From contig JAFMQQ010000231.1 in NCBI GenBank assembly GCA_017354595.1, forward strand, positions 1 through 5,816: 5,816 nucleotides of DNA, written 5' to 3'. The notes below the pieces were generated by a model. That model was not told where the DNA came from and did not search any database. It saw nothing but the letters and a program-made list of their open reading frames with translations. How positions within the stretch are numbered: position 1 is the stretch's first letter; every line of letters begins with the position of its first letter. The translations under genes and the position numbers were made by a program. This document shows positions 1 to 4,939 of this stretch, piece after piece. The DNA is from Micromonosporaceae bacterium (GTDB lineage Bacteria; Actinomycetota; Actinomycetes; Mycobacteriales; Micromonosporaceae).

Positions 1-612
1 GCGGTACCCGCCGGCGAGTTCGCGCAGCAGCGCGCGCAGCAGCGGGTCCCGGTCGGTACAGGCGGATCCGGCCAGCGCGAGCGAGGTCGCCCCGGGCGTC
101 GGAAGCTCCTCCTCGGCCAGCGTGACATTCAGCCCGATACCGACCACCACGCTGCCGTCGGGCGCCGCCTCGCACAGGATCCCGGCGACCTTGCGGCCGG
201 TGCCGCCGGCCCCAGCCACCAGCAGGTCGTTGGGCCACTTCAGGACGGCGTCCAGCTCACCCAGCCGGCGTACCACGGTGGCCAGCGCGACACCGGCCAG
301 CAGCGGCAGCCACCCGTACCGGCTGGGGGGTACGGGTGGTCGCAGGAGGGCGCTGACCGCGAGCCCGGCCCGGGCCGGCGACAGCCAAGGCCGACCCAGC
401 CTGCCCCGGCCGCCGGTCTGCCGTTCGGCCACCACCACCAGGCCCTCGGCCGCGCCGAGCCGCGCCGCCTCGATGACATCGGCATTAGTCGATACCGTCT
501 GATCCCGCATTTCGAGCGCACTCCACAAGCCGCCGGGCTCGATCAGCGCGCGACGCAGGGCCGCCACGTTCAATGGCGGTCGATCCAGCCGGGAGTACGG
601 CGAGCCGGGCAC
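1..612 (-). CDS. birA: Biotin--[acetyl-CoA-carboxylase] ligase, 3' end cut by window edge
   Basis: This enzyme activates biotin to biotinyl-AMP and attaches it to the lysine of the biotin carrier domain of acyl-CoA carboxylases, in the cytoplasm. The reading frame is open from GTG at 612-610 to base 1, giving 204 codons with no stop. Family landmarks are clear: an STNAD motif near residue 41, the biotinyl-AMP loop GRGRLGR around residues 67-73, KWPNDL around 125-130 and GIGLNV around 158-163. There is no N-terminal helix-turn-helix, so it is the short, non-repressor type. About 60-85 residues, the C-terminal SH3-like domain, should lie beyond the left edge. The GTG is chosen because it opens the homologous N-terminus and lies 6 nt downstream of a minus-strand TAAGCT hexamer (619-624), consistent with leaderless translation. 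No convincing Shine-Dalgarno sequence precedes it. It is divergent from pccB, whose partner subunit it serves. Identification is firm; the exact start is less so. Confidence 0.93.
   Translation of the reverse strand, partial: MPGSPYSRLDRPPLNVAALRRALIEPGGLWSALEMRDQTVSTNADVIEAARLGAAEGLVVVAERQTGGRGRLGRPWLSPARAGLAVSALLRPPVPPSRYGWLPLLAGVALATVVRRLGELDAVLKWPNDLLVAGAGGTGRKVAGILCEAAPDGSVVVGIGLNVTLAEEELPTPGATSLALAGSACTDRDPLLRALLRELAGGYR
310..339. repeat. Perfect 11-bp inverted repeat inside birA
   Basis: CCACCCGTACC (310-320) and its exact reverse complement GGTACGGGTGG (329-339) flank an 8-nt loop (321-328). In the birA mRNA this would form a strong GC-rich hairpin. It encodes an RPPVPPSRYGW stretch, a surface-loop-like segment where sequence is probably flexible. 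Whether it has a function is unknown; the symmetry itself is directly visible. Confidence 0.7.
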
Positions 613-634
613 TGCACCAGCTTAAGGTGTACGG
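613..634. promoter_or_regulatory. Divergent birA/pccB intergenic region with overlapping -10 hexamers
   Basis: All 22 bases between the two start codons are accounted for by two mirror-image elements. On the plus strand TAAGGT (623-628) is followed by 6 nt and then the pccB GTG at 635. On the minus strand TAAGCT (624-619) is followed by 6 nt and then the birA GTG at 612. Both match the actinobacterial TANNNT -10 consensus at the spacing expected if transcription starts at the first base of the start codon. The centre is CTTAAG (621-626). AAGGTG (624-629) could alternatively be a Shine-Dalgarno sequence for pccB, 5 nt from its start. No good -35 box is visible on either strand; any -35 would lie inside the opposing coding sequence. 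Confidence 0.6.
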
Positions 635-2206
635 GTGAGCGAGGTTGATCCGCACAGCACCGCGGGCAGGCTGGCCGATCTGCGTGACCGCGTCGAGGAG
701 GCGGTGCATGCCGGGTCGGCGCGGGCGGTCGAGAAGCAGCACGCACGGGGCAAGAAGACGGCACGGGAACGGATCGCGCTGCTGCTCGACCCGGACTCCT
801 TTGTGGAGCTGGACGAGTTGGCGCGGCACCGCACCACCGCCTTCGGCATGGCGGCGACAAGGCCGTACGGCGACGGAGTGGTGACCGGGTACGGCACCAT
901 CGACGGGCGCCCGGTCTGCGTCTTCTCGCAGGACTTCACCGTCTTCGGCGGCTCACTGGGCGAGGTATTCGGCGAGAAGATCGTCAAGGTGATGGATCTC
1001 GCGATGAAGACCGGCTGCCCGGTGATCGGCATCAACGACTCCGGCGGCGCGCGGATCCAGGAGGGTGTGGTATCGCTCGGCCTCTATGCCGAGATCTTCT
1101 TCCGCAACGTGCGCGCCTCCGGCGTCATCCCGCAGATCTCGCTGGTGATGGGTCCGTGCGCGGGTGGCGCGGTGTACTCCCCCGCGCTGACCGACTTCAC
1201 CATCATGGTGGACAAGACCTCGCACATGTTCATCACCGGGCCGGATGTCATCAAGGCGGTCACCGGCGAGGACGTTGGGTTCGAGGAGCTCGGCGGTGCC
1301 CGTACGCACAACACTCGATCGGGTAACGCGCACTACCTCGCCACCGACGAACAGGACGCGATCGACTTCGTCAAGGCATTGCTCTCCTACCTGCCTTCGA
1401 ACAATCTCGACGAGCCGCCGGTGGTTCCGGTGTCCCCTGTGGAGCGTGAAGTATCCGATGTGGACCTGGAGCTGGACACGCTGGTACCCGACTCGCCCAG
1501 CCAGCCTTACGACATGCACCGCGTCATCGAGCATGTGGTTGACGATTTCCTGGAGACGCAACAGCTCTACGCCGAGAACATCGTGGTGGGTTTCGGCCGG
1601 GTGGAGGGGTACCCGGTGGGTGTGGTCGCGAACCAGCCGATGCACTTCGCCGGCTGCCTGGACATCGCGGCATCGGAGAAGGCGGCCCGGTTCGTGCGTA
1701 CCTGCGACGCGTTCGGCATCCCGATCCTGACCTTTGTGGACGTACCCGGGTTCCTCCCCGGTACTGGCCAGGAATGGGACGGGATCATCCGGCGCGGCGC
1801 CAAGCTGCTGTACGCGTACGCGGAGGCGACGGTACCGAAGGTCACCGTGATCACCCGCAAGGCGTACGGCGGCGCGTACGACGTGATGGGTTCGAAGCAC
1901 GTGGGGGCGGATCTGAACTTCGCCTGGCCGACGGCGCAGATCGCGGTGATGGGCGCCCAGGGCGCGGTGAACATCCTGTACCGCCAGGAACTCGCGGCGG
2001 CAGCCGACCCAGTGGCACTACGCGCGCAACTGGTGCAGGAGTACGAGGACACACTCGCCAACCCGTACATCGCCGCGGAACGGGGCTATGTCGATTCGGT
2101 GATCGCACCATCGGCGACCCGGGTGCAGGTGGCCCGGGGCCTGCGGGCGCTGCGTACCAAGCGGGAGACGCTACCCCCCAAGAAGCACGGCAACATCCCA
2201 CTCTGA
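635..2206 (+). CDS. pccB: Acyl-CoA carboxylase carboxyltransferase (beta) subunit, propionyl-CoA type
   Basis: This 523-residue protein transfers the carboxyl group from carboxybiotin to an acyl-CoA, most likely propionyl-CoA giving methylmalonyl-CoA, as the hexameric core of a cytoplasmic biotin-dependent complex. Two crotonase-like halves are visible. The N half carries DSGGARIQEG (135-144) and GPCAGGAVYS (173-182), which bind acyl-CoA and form an oxyanion hole. The C half carries FVDVPGFLPGTGQE (367-380) and GGAYDVMGSKH (412-422), which handle biotin. Asp416 aligns by motif with the residue (Asp422 in Streptomyces coelicolor PccB) reported to favour propionyl- over acetyl-CoA. Length is normal for the family (about 530). 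GTG at 635 is the natural start: the SEVDPHSTAG N-terminus is typical and the upstream element fits. It needs a biotinylated alpha subunit, not in this window, and the epsilon subunit encoded at 2958. Third-position GC is very high, so this looks like a resident gene. Acetyl-CoA activity cannot be excluded. Confidence 0.95.
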   Translation: MSEVDPHSTAGRLADLRDRVEEAVHAGSARAVEKQHARGKKTARERIALLLDPDSFVELDELARHRTTAFGMAATRPYGDGVVTGYGTIDGRPVCVFSQDFTVFGGSLGEVFGEKIVKVMDLAMKTGCPVIGINDSGGARIQEGVVSLGLYAEIFFRNVRASGVIPQISLVMGPCAGGAVYSPALTDFTIMVDKTSHMFITGPDVIKAVTGEDVGFEELGGARTHNTRSGNAHYLATDEQDAIDFVKALLSYLPSNNLDEPPVVPVSPVEREVSDVDLELDTLVPDSPSQPYDMHRVIEHVVDDFLETQQLYAENIVVGFGRVEGYPVGVVANQPMHFAGCLDIAASEKAARFVRTCDAFGIPILTFVDVPGFLPGTGQEWDGIIRRGAKLLYAYAEATVPKVTVITRKAYGGAYDVMGSKHVGADLNFAWPTAQIAVMGAQGAVNILYRQELAAAADPVALRAQLVQEYEDTLANPYIAAERGYVDSVIAPSATRVQVARGLRALRTKRETLPPKKHGNIPL

Positions 2207-2208
2207 AG

Positions 2209-2949
2209 TCACGAGGGCAGCGTACCGGGCGGGAGGATGCCGAGCACGAGCACGCTGAGCGCCAGCGCGCCCAGGCCGATCACGAGGAACAGCCCCACCC
2301 AGAGCAGACCCGGCACCGGCGTGATACCGGCGAGCTGGTCGGCGTCGGAGTTGGGCGCCCGCCCGCGCCGGCGCTGCTGCTGCACCTCGAAGACCGGCCG
2401 CACCCCACCGAAGAGCAGGAACCACATCCCCAGGTACGCGAAGACCGCCTGCCAGTTCGCGGGTGCCTTCCACGAGACGAAGAAGACGATGCCCCCGGTG
2501 ACGAGCACCGACAGGATGCCGTACCCGTTCCTGATCATCAACAACATGCCGGCGAGCAGTAGCACGCAGAGCCACAGGGTCAGAGTGATGCGTCCCCAGG
2601 TCAACAAAGCAGCCGCGGCGAGCCCGAGCAGGGACGGCGCGAGGTACCCCGCGGCGAGCGTGAGCACCATGCCTAGACCGCTGGCGCGACCCTTGGTCAC
2701 AGTCAGCCCGGAGGTGTCCGAATGCAGCCGGATCGACTGCAGCCGGCGGCCGCAGACAACGGCGGCGAGAGCGTGCCCGCCCTCGTGCGCGATGGTGATG
2801 GCGTTGCGCGCCAGCCGCCACGGCGAGCGCGGTACGACGATCGCGAGCGCCGCCAGCCCGGTGAGCAGTACCAGCAACCGGGGCGGGTGGGGCTGGGTGG
2901 CGAGCGCCCGGTGCCACAGGTCAAGGAGCACGCACGCAGCCTGCCACAC
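2209..2949 (-). CDS. M50 (M50B-type) family membrane metallopeptidase
   Basis: This is a predicted polytopic membrane protease of the site-2-protease superfamily, 246 residues from GTG 2949-2947. The zinc motif HEGGH lies at residues 55-59 in a hydrophobic segment (about 50-65). Further hydrophobic segments are near 24-40, 92-117, 121-140, 143-159, 165-184 and 214-239. A basic QQQRRRGR loop (189-196) is followed by SDADQL (201-206), whose aspartates are candidates for the third zinc ligand. Its physiological substrate is unknown to me. The frame stays open far upstream, but that extension is antisense to accE and to a downstream gene and is rich in Arg and Pro, so I place the start at GTG 2949; GTG 2931 is an alternative. 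No clear Shine-Dalgarno or -10 supports either. It is convergent with pccB (stops 2 bp apart) and divergent from accE, and so interrupts the carboxylase genes on the opposite strand. The family is secure; the start is uncertain. Confidence 0.85.
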   Translation of the reverse strand: MWQAACVLLDLWHRALATQPHPPRLLVLLTGLAALAIVVPRSPWRLARNAITIAHEGGHALAAVVCGRRLQSIRLHSDTSGLTVTKGRASGLGMVLTLAAGYLAPSLLGLAAAALLTWGRITLTLWLCVLLLAGMLLMIRNGYGILSVLVTGGIVFFVSWKAPANWQAVFAYLGMWFLLFGGVRPVFEVQQQRRRGRAPNSDADQLAGITPVPGLLWVGLFLVIGLGALALSVLVLGILPPGTLPS

Positions 2950-2950
2950 G

Positions 2951-2956
2951 TACGCT
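2951..2956 (+). promoter_or_regulatory. Candidate -10 element for accE
   Basis: TACGCT matches TANNNT and lies 7 nt upstream of an in-frame GTG at 2964 and only 1 nt upstream of the ATG at 2958. If it is the -10 hexamer, transcription would begin at about 2963-2964, and accE would be leaderless from the GTG, not the ATG. No convincing -35 box is seen. Confidence 0.4.
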
Positions 2957-2957
2957 G

Positions 2958-3176
2958 ATGATCGTGGACGGGCTGCGCGTGGTCCGGGGTACGCCGACCC
3001 CCGAGGAGTTGGCGGCTCTGGTCGTCGCACTCGCCGTGGTTGCCCCGCCGGGCGGTGTCGCGGTCCCGCCGGTACCCCGCTCGCGCTGGCGGGCGTCGGC
3101 CCATCCGGGCTCCCGCGGTGGCGCTGACCTGCGGCCCGGCCCCGGCGCATGGCGTGCATCGGCACAGCCGCGCTGA
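2958..3176 (+). CDS. accE: Acyl-CoA carboxylase epsilon subunit
   Basis: This small accessory subunit is restricted to actinobacteria. It binds the carboxylase beta hexamer and helps assembly with the biotinylated alpha subunit. The 72-residue product shows both family landmarks: the N-terminal RVVRGTPTPEELAALVVAL (7-25), predicted helical and the part that contacts the beta subunit, and the C-terminal GPGAWRASAQPR (61-72). Between them is a short Pro/Gly-rich linker. The motif WRASAxP occurs twice (44-50 and 65-71), a possible internal duplication. The start is either ATG 2958 or GTG 2964; the TACGCT hexamer at 2951 favours the latter as a leaderless start (70 aa). Normally this gene lies just behind the beta subunit; here a minus-strand peptidase gene intervenes, so it needs its own promoter or read-through from pccB. 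Short, but the motif match makes it convincing. Confidence 0.85.
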   Translation: MIVDGLRVVRGTPTPEELAALVVALAVVAPPGGVAVPPVPRSRWRASAHPGSRGGADLRPGPGAWRASAQPR

Positions 3177-3212
3177 CCGTACGCCGCCGCCGACCGCCAC
3201 AGGTCCGCCGAG

Positions 3213-3221
3213 TTATCCACA
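3213..3221 (+). promoter_or_regulatory. Single consensus DnaA box
   Basis: TTATCCACA matches the classical DnaA-box consensus TTATNCACA at all nine positions. It stands alone, with no second good copy in the gap, and lies about 77 bp upstream of the first operon gene. It is a sequence match only; DnaA-dependent control is not shown. Confidence 0.45.
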
Positions 3222-3259
3222 GCTGACAATTGGGGATACCACGACGCGTGTTTAGCCGG

Positions 3260-3265
3260 TAGCCT
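3260..3265 (+). promoter_or_regulatory. Possible -10 element of the three-gene operon
   Basis: TAGCCT fits TANNNT. A transcription start near 3272 would leave a leader of about 26 nt, enough for the Shine-Dalgarno sequence at 3286. A CTGACA (3223-3228) resembles a -35 box but is too far upstream of this hexamer for a standard spacer, so the promoter call is tentative. Confidence 0.3.
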
Positions 3266-3285
3266 TCGGAATCGGTCGGGTTCCT

Positions 3286-3292
3286 GGGGAGG
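3286..3292 (+). promoter_or_regulatory. Strong Shine-Dalgarno sequence
   Basis: GGGGAGG ends 5 nt before ATG 3298 and contains GGAGG, complementary to the 16S rRNA tail. It fixes the start of the 132-aa protein and is the only strong ribosome binding site in the three-gene operon; the two genes behind it appear to rely on translational coupling. Confidence 0.8.
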
Positions 3293-3297
3293 ACACG

Positions 3298-3696
3298 ATG
3301 ACGACGCGCATACCGTGGGACGAGGGGCCCGGATGGCTTCGCGACTACCAGCCGATCCAGGCTGATCTGTCGACCCTTGCCGAGTTCGCAAAGGCGTTGC
3401 AGGACGAAGTCAACCGCAACTTCGTGCCGCACGCGCGGAGGACGGTCGACAAGTTGAATTCGGTGCCGTTCACCGCCCCTGACGGGTTCGTCGAGTTGAC
3501 CGAGGCTTACACCACATACAGCAATACCCTGGAGCGAACGCTCGAACTGCTCAACGCGCATTCGGCGGCGACCTGGGATCTGGCCGCGGCGGCGGAGACG
3601 ATCGCCAAGCGGTACCGGGACAGCGACGCGTACTCGGCCGCGACAGTCGCGGACGTGCGCGGGGCGCTCAACGGCGACGCGACGGGGTCCGGCTGA
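3298..3696 (+). CDS. Helical-hairpin protein with C-terminal YxxxD motif, probable type VII secretion partner (PE/WXG100-like)
   Basis: I do not recognise a named family, but the 132-residue product has the build of a small type VII (ESX) export partner. Residues about 20-54 and 64-119 look like two long amphipathic helices, separated by a turn around SVPFTAPDGF (55-64). Right after the conserved-looking second helix is YRDSD (106-110), which matches the general YxxxD/E secretion motif found at the C-terminal end of helix 2 in PE and WXG100 proteins. There is no canonical WxG in the turn, no signal peptide and no membrane segment, consistent with type VII rather than Sec export. It has the best ribosome binding site of the operon, and its stop codon overlaps the start of the next gene (TGATG). 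A plausible role is a heterodimer with the 413-aa protein next door, supplying the export signal in trans. That is inference from architecture and gene order. Confidence 0.75.
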   Translation: MTTRIPWDEGPGWLRDYQPIQADLSTLAEFAKALQDEVNRNFVPHARRTVDKLNSVPFTAPDGFVELTEAYTTYSNTLERTLELLNAHSAATWDLAAAAETIAKRYRDSDAYSAATVADVRGALNGDATGSG

Positions 3697-3698
3697 TG
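3694..3698 (+). promoter_or_regulatory. TGATG stop/start overlap (translational coupling)
   Basis: The TGA ending the 132-aa gene (3694-3696) shares its A with the ATG of the 413-aa gene (3696-3698). Only a weak GGGGTCC precedes it, so re-initiation by terminating ribosomes is likely. Confidence 0.7.
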
Positions 3699-4937
3699 CC
3701 CCCCGCCTCACCGCAACCGTCGGCGCGGACCGACTGGTCCTCGCTCACGGTCGGCCAGATGTGGGACATGATCCGGGTACCGGCGCCGGAGCACGCGGAC
3801 TGGGACCAGGCGCTCGCCTGGGAGCACATCTCGGACCTGGTCGACTACCACAGCGATCGCGTGCAGACCTACCGCGCGAAGCTGGCGGAGAACTGGCCGC
3901 CTCGCCCGGGCTCGGCGTCGGCCGTTTTCATGCAGAAGGTGGACGAGCTGGTGGCGTCGATGGCGCAACTGCGGGACGCGGCGGCGACGAACTGGCGGGC
4001 CATGATCCAGATCACGACAAGCATCACGGAGGCGAGACAGCGCCTGGCGCCGGTGTACGAGCGCTGGGCGGCGAATGAGCAGACACTGGCGTCCTACGGG
4101 GGCCAACGGCCGGTGGCGACCCAGCCGGGTCTACCGACACCGATGCCGTCCCCTGGCGTGTCTCCGGTACCCGCCGGGGAGCAGGACCGACTGCACGCGC
4201 AAGCGACCAGCATCATGACGAGCCTCGGTACGAGCACCATCGAGTCCAACAGCGCCTTCCAAACCCCACCGCCGTACCAGCCCCCAGGCGGTACCCCTCC
4301 GGAAGCCGGAGTGCGTCCGTTTGCACCGCCACCGACGGGCTCGTCGCAGGTAACGGGCTCCGTTGGCGGCGCTGGTCCTTCGCCGCACAACTTGGGCGGT
4401 GCGTCGGCCGGCCCAGTACTGACCGGCTCGGCACCAGCATCAATCGCGCCGCCCGGTGCGGCTCTCATCGGTTCGACCGGGTCTGGTTCATCCAGTGGAT
4501 GGAGCCCAGCCCGGCCGGCCTTCTTCCCCACCGGCGTGATTCCGCCGACCTCAATGCCGGCTCGGAGTGGATGGGGTACTTCCTCGTCTCGAGGGTCGGA
4601 AATGCCGGGACGGCGTGGGCTTCCCGTGGGGGGCGTCCTCGGTGGTCCGCCCGCTGCCGCCGTGGCGAAGCCCCTGCCCCAAGCTCGCGAAGAGGCGTCA
4701 CCTGCCCGTCAGGTCAACGGTGTGGGTGGCGTGCTCGGCGGTGCTGAACAGAGCGACCATCCGGGCGGGATGCCATACGGGATCGGCGGCGGGGTCAGCG
4801 GCAGAGCGGGATCCAAGCGTCGTATGCGTTTCGACCCGGACACGGTGTGGGAGGTGGCCGAGGGCGTTCCGCCCGTGCTCGAGCCAGGGCCTGAGGTCAC
4901 CGTTCACGACCCGGGTCCATTCATCGGGCCCCGCTGA
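3696..4937 (+). CDS. PPE/WXG100-like head with Pro/Gly/Ser-rich region, probable type VII secreted protein
   Basis: The 413-residue product divides into three parts. Residues about 13-135 are Trp-rich and helical, with two long helices separated by a turn at NWPPRPG (66-72). This turn followed by SASAVF (73-78) resembles the WxG...A..F signature of WXG100 and PPE proteins, though the glycine of WxG is replaced by proline. Residues about 140-370 are low complexity, rich in Pro, Gly, Ser and Ala, with GGVLGG occurring twice (312-317 and 344-349). The last 40 residues are different: a basic SKRRMRF (373-379), then WEVAEGVPPVLEPGPE (385-400) and HDPGP (404-408), which looks like a defined tail and not filler. 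There is no signal peptide or membrane segment. A YxxxD/E motif is not seen, so export may depend on the upstream partner. Architecture recalls EspB, whose Gly-rich C-terminal region is cut by a mycosin; a mycosin is encoded next. Function is inferred. Confidence 0.8.
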   Translation: MPPASPQPSARTDWSSLTVGQMWDMIRVPAPEHADWDQALAWEHISDLVDYHSDRVQTYRAKLAENWPPRPGSASAVFMQKVDELVASMAQLRDAAATNWRAMIQITTSITEARQRLAPVYERWAANEQTLASYGGQRPVATQPGLPTPMPSPGVSPVPAGEQDRLHAQATSIMTSLGTSTIESNSAFQTPPPYQPPGGTPPEAGVRPFAPPPTGSSQVTGSVGGAGPSPHNLGGASAGPVLTGSAPASIAPPGAALIGSTGSGSSSGWSPARPAFFPTGVIPPTSMPARSGWGTSSSRGSEMPGRRGLPVGGVLGGPPAAAVAKPLPQAREEASPARQVNGVGGVLGGAEQSDHPGGMPYGIGGGVSGRAGSKRRMRFDPDTVWEVAEGVPPVLEPGPEVTVHDPGPFIGPR

Positions 4938-4939
4938 TG
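4935..4939 (+). promoter_or_regulatory. TGATG stop/start overlap (translational coupling)
   Basis: TGA 4935-4937 of the 413-aa gene shares its A with ATG 4937-4939 of the protease gene, the same junction as at 3694-3698. No strong Shine-Dalgarno is visible, so protease synthesis is probably tied to translation of its presumed substrate. Confidence 0.7.

Larger units (their letters stand above)
3177..3297. other. Intergenic region upstream of the secretion-type operon
   Basis: These 121 bp contain no credible gene. They hold a DnaA-box-like nonamer, a possible -10 hexamer and a Shine-Dalgarno sequence, each listed separately. GTTATCCAC (3212-3220) and GGGGATACC (3232-3240) form an imperfect inverted repeat (7 of 9 positions), which could be an operator but is weak. 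No terminator-like hairpin follows accE. The middle is more AT-rich than the flanking coding DNA, as expected for a promoter region. Confidence 0.6.

Noticed and set aside
953..1900. A 315-codon minus-strand open frame opposite pccB
   Set aside because: It is fully antisense to a secure gene, rich in His, Arg, Val and Asp in a pattern typical of mirror frames in high-GC DNA, and shows no family motif.
2204..2211. Bidirectional terminator between pccB and the M50 gene
   Set aside because: Only two bases separate the stop codons, and I see no hairpin with a T-run there.
1774..2562. Plus-strand 262-codon frame running from pccB into the M50 region
   Set aside because: Gly/Arg/His-rich out-of-frame translation of pccB that continues antisense to M50; no motif and no ribosome binding site.
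2237..3127. Plus-strand 296-codon frame across the M50 gene
   Set aside because: It is the mirror of the membrane peptidase, lacks coherent domains and overlaps accE in another frame.
3177..3297. A replication origin or integration site in the gap before the operon
   Set aside because: Only one DnaA box is present, with no AT-rich unwinding region, no tRNA end and no direct repeats.
2950..3711. N-terminal extension of the M50 frame to 3711
   Set aside because: The extension is Arg/Pro/Ala-rich, lies antisense to accE and to the whole 132-aa gene, and M50B homology begins only after the GTG at 2949.
4650..4780. Tandem repeat array in the 413-aa gene (two GGVLGG motifs)
   Set aside because: Two short glycine-rich motifs in low-complexity sequence, spaced irregularly, are not enough to call an array.
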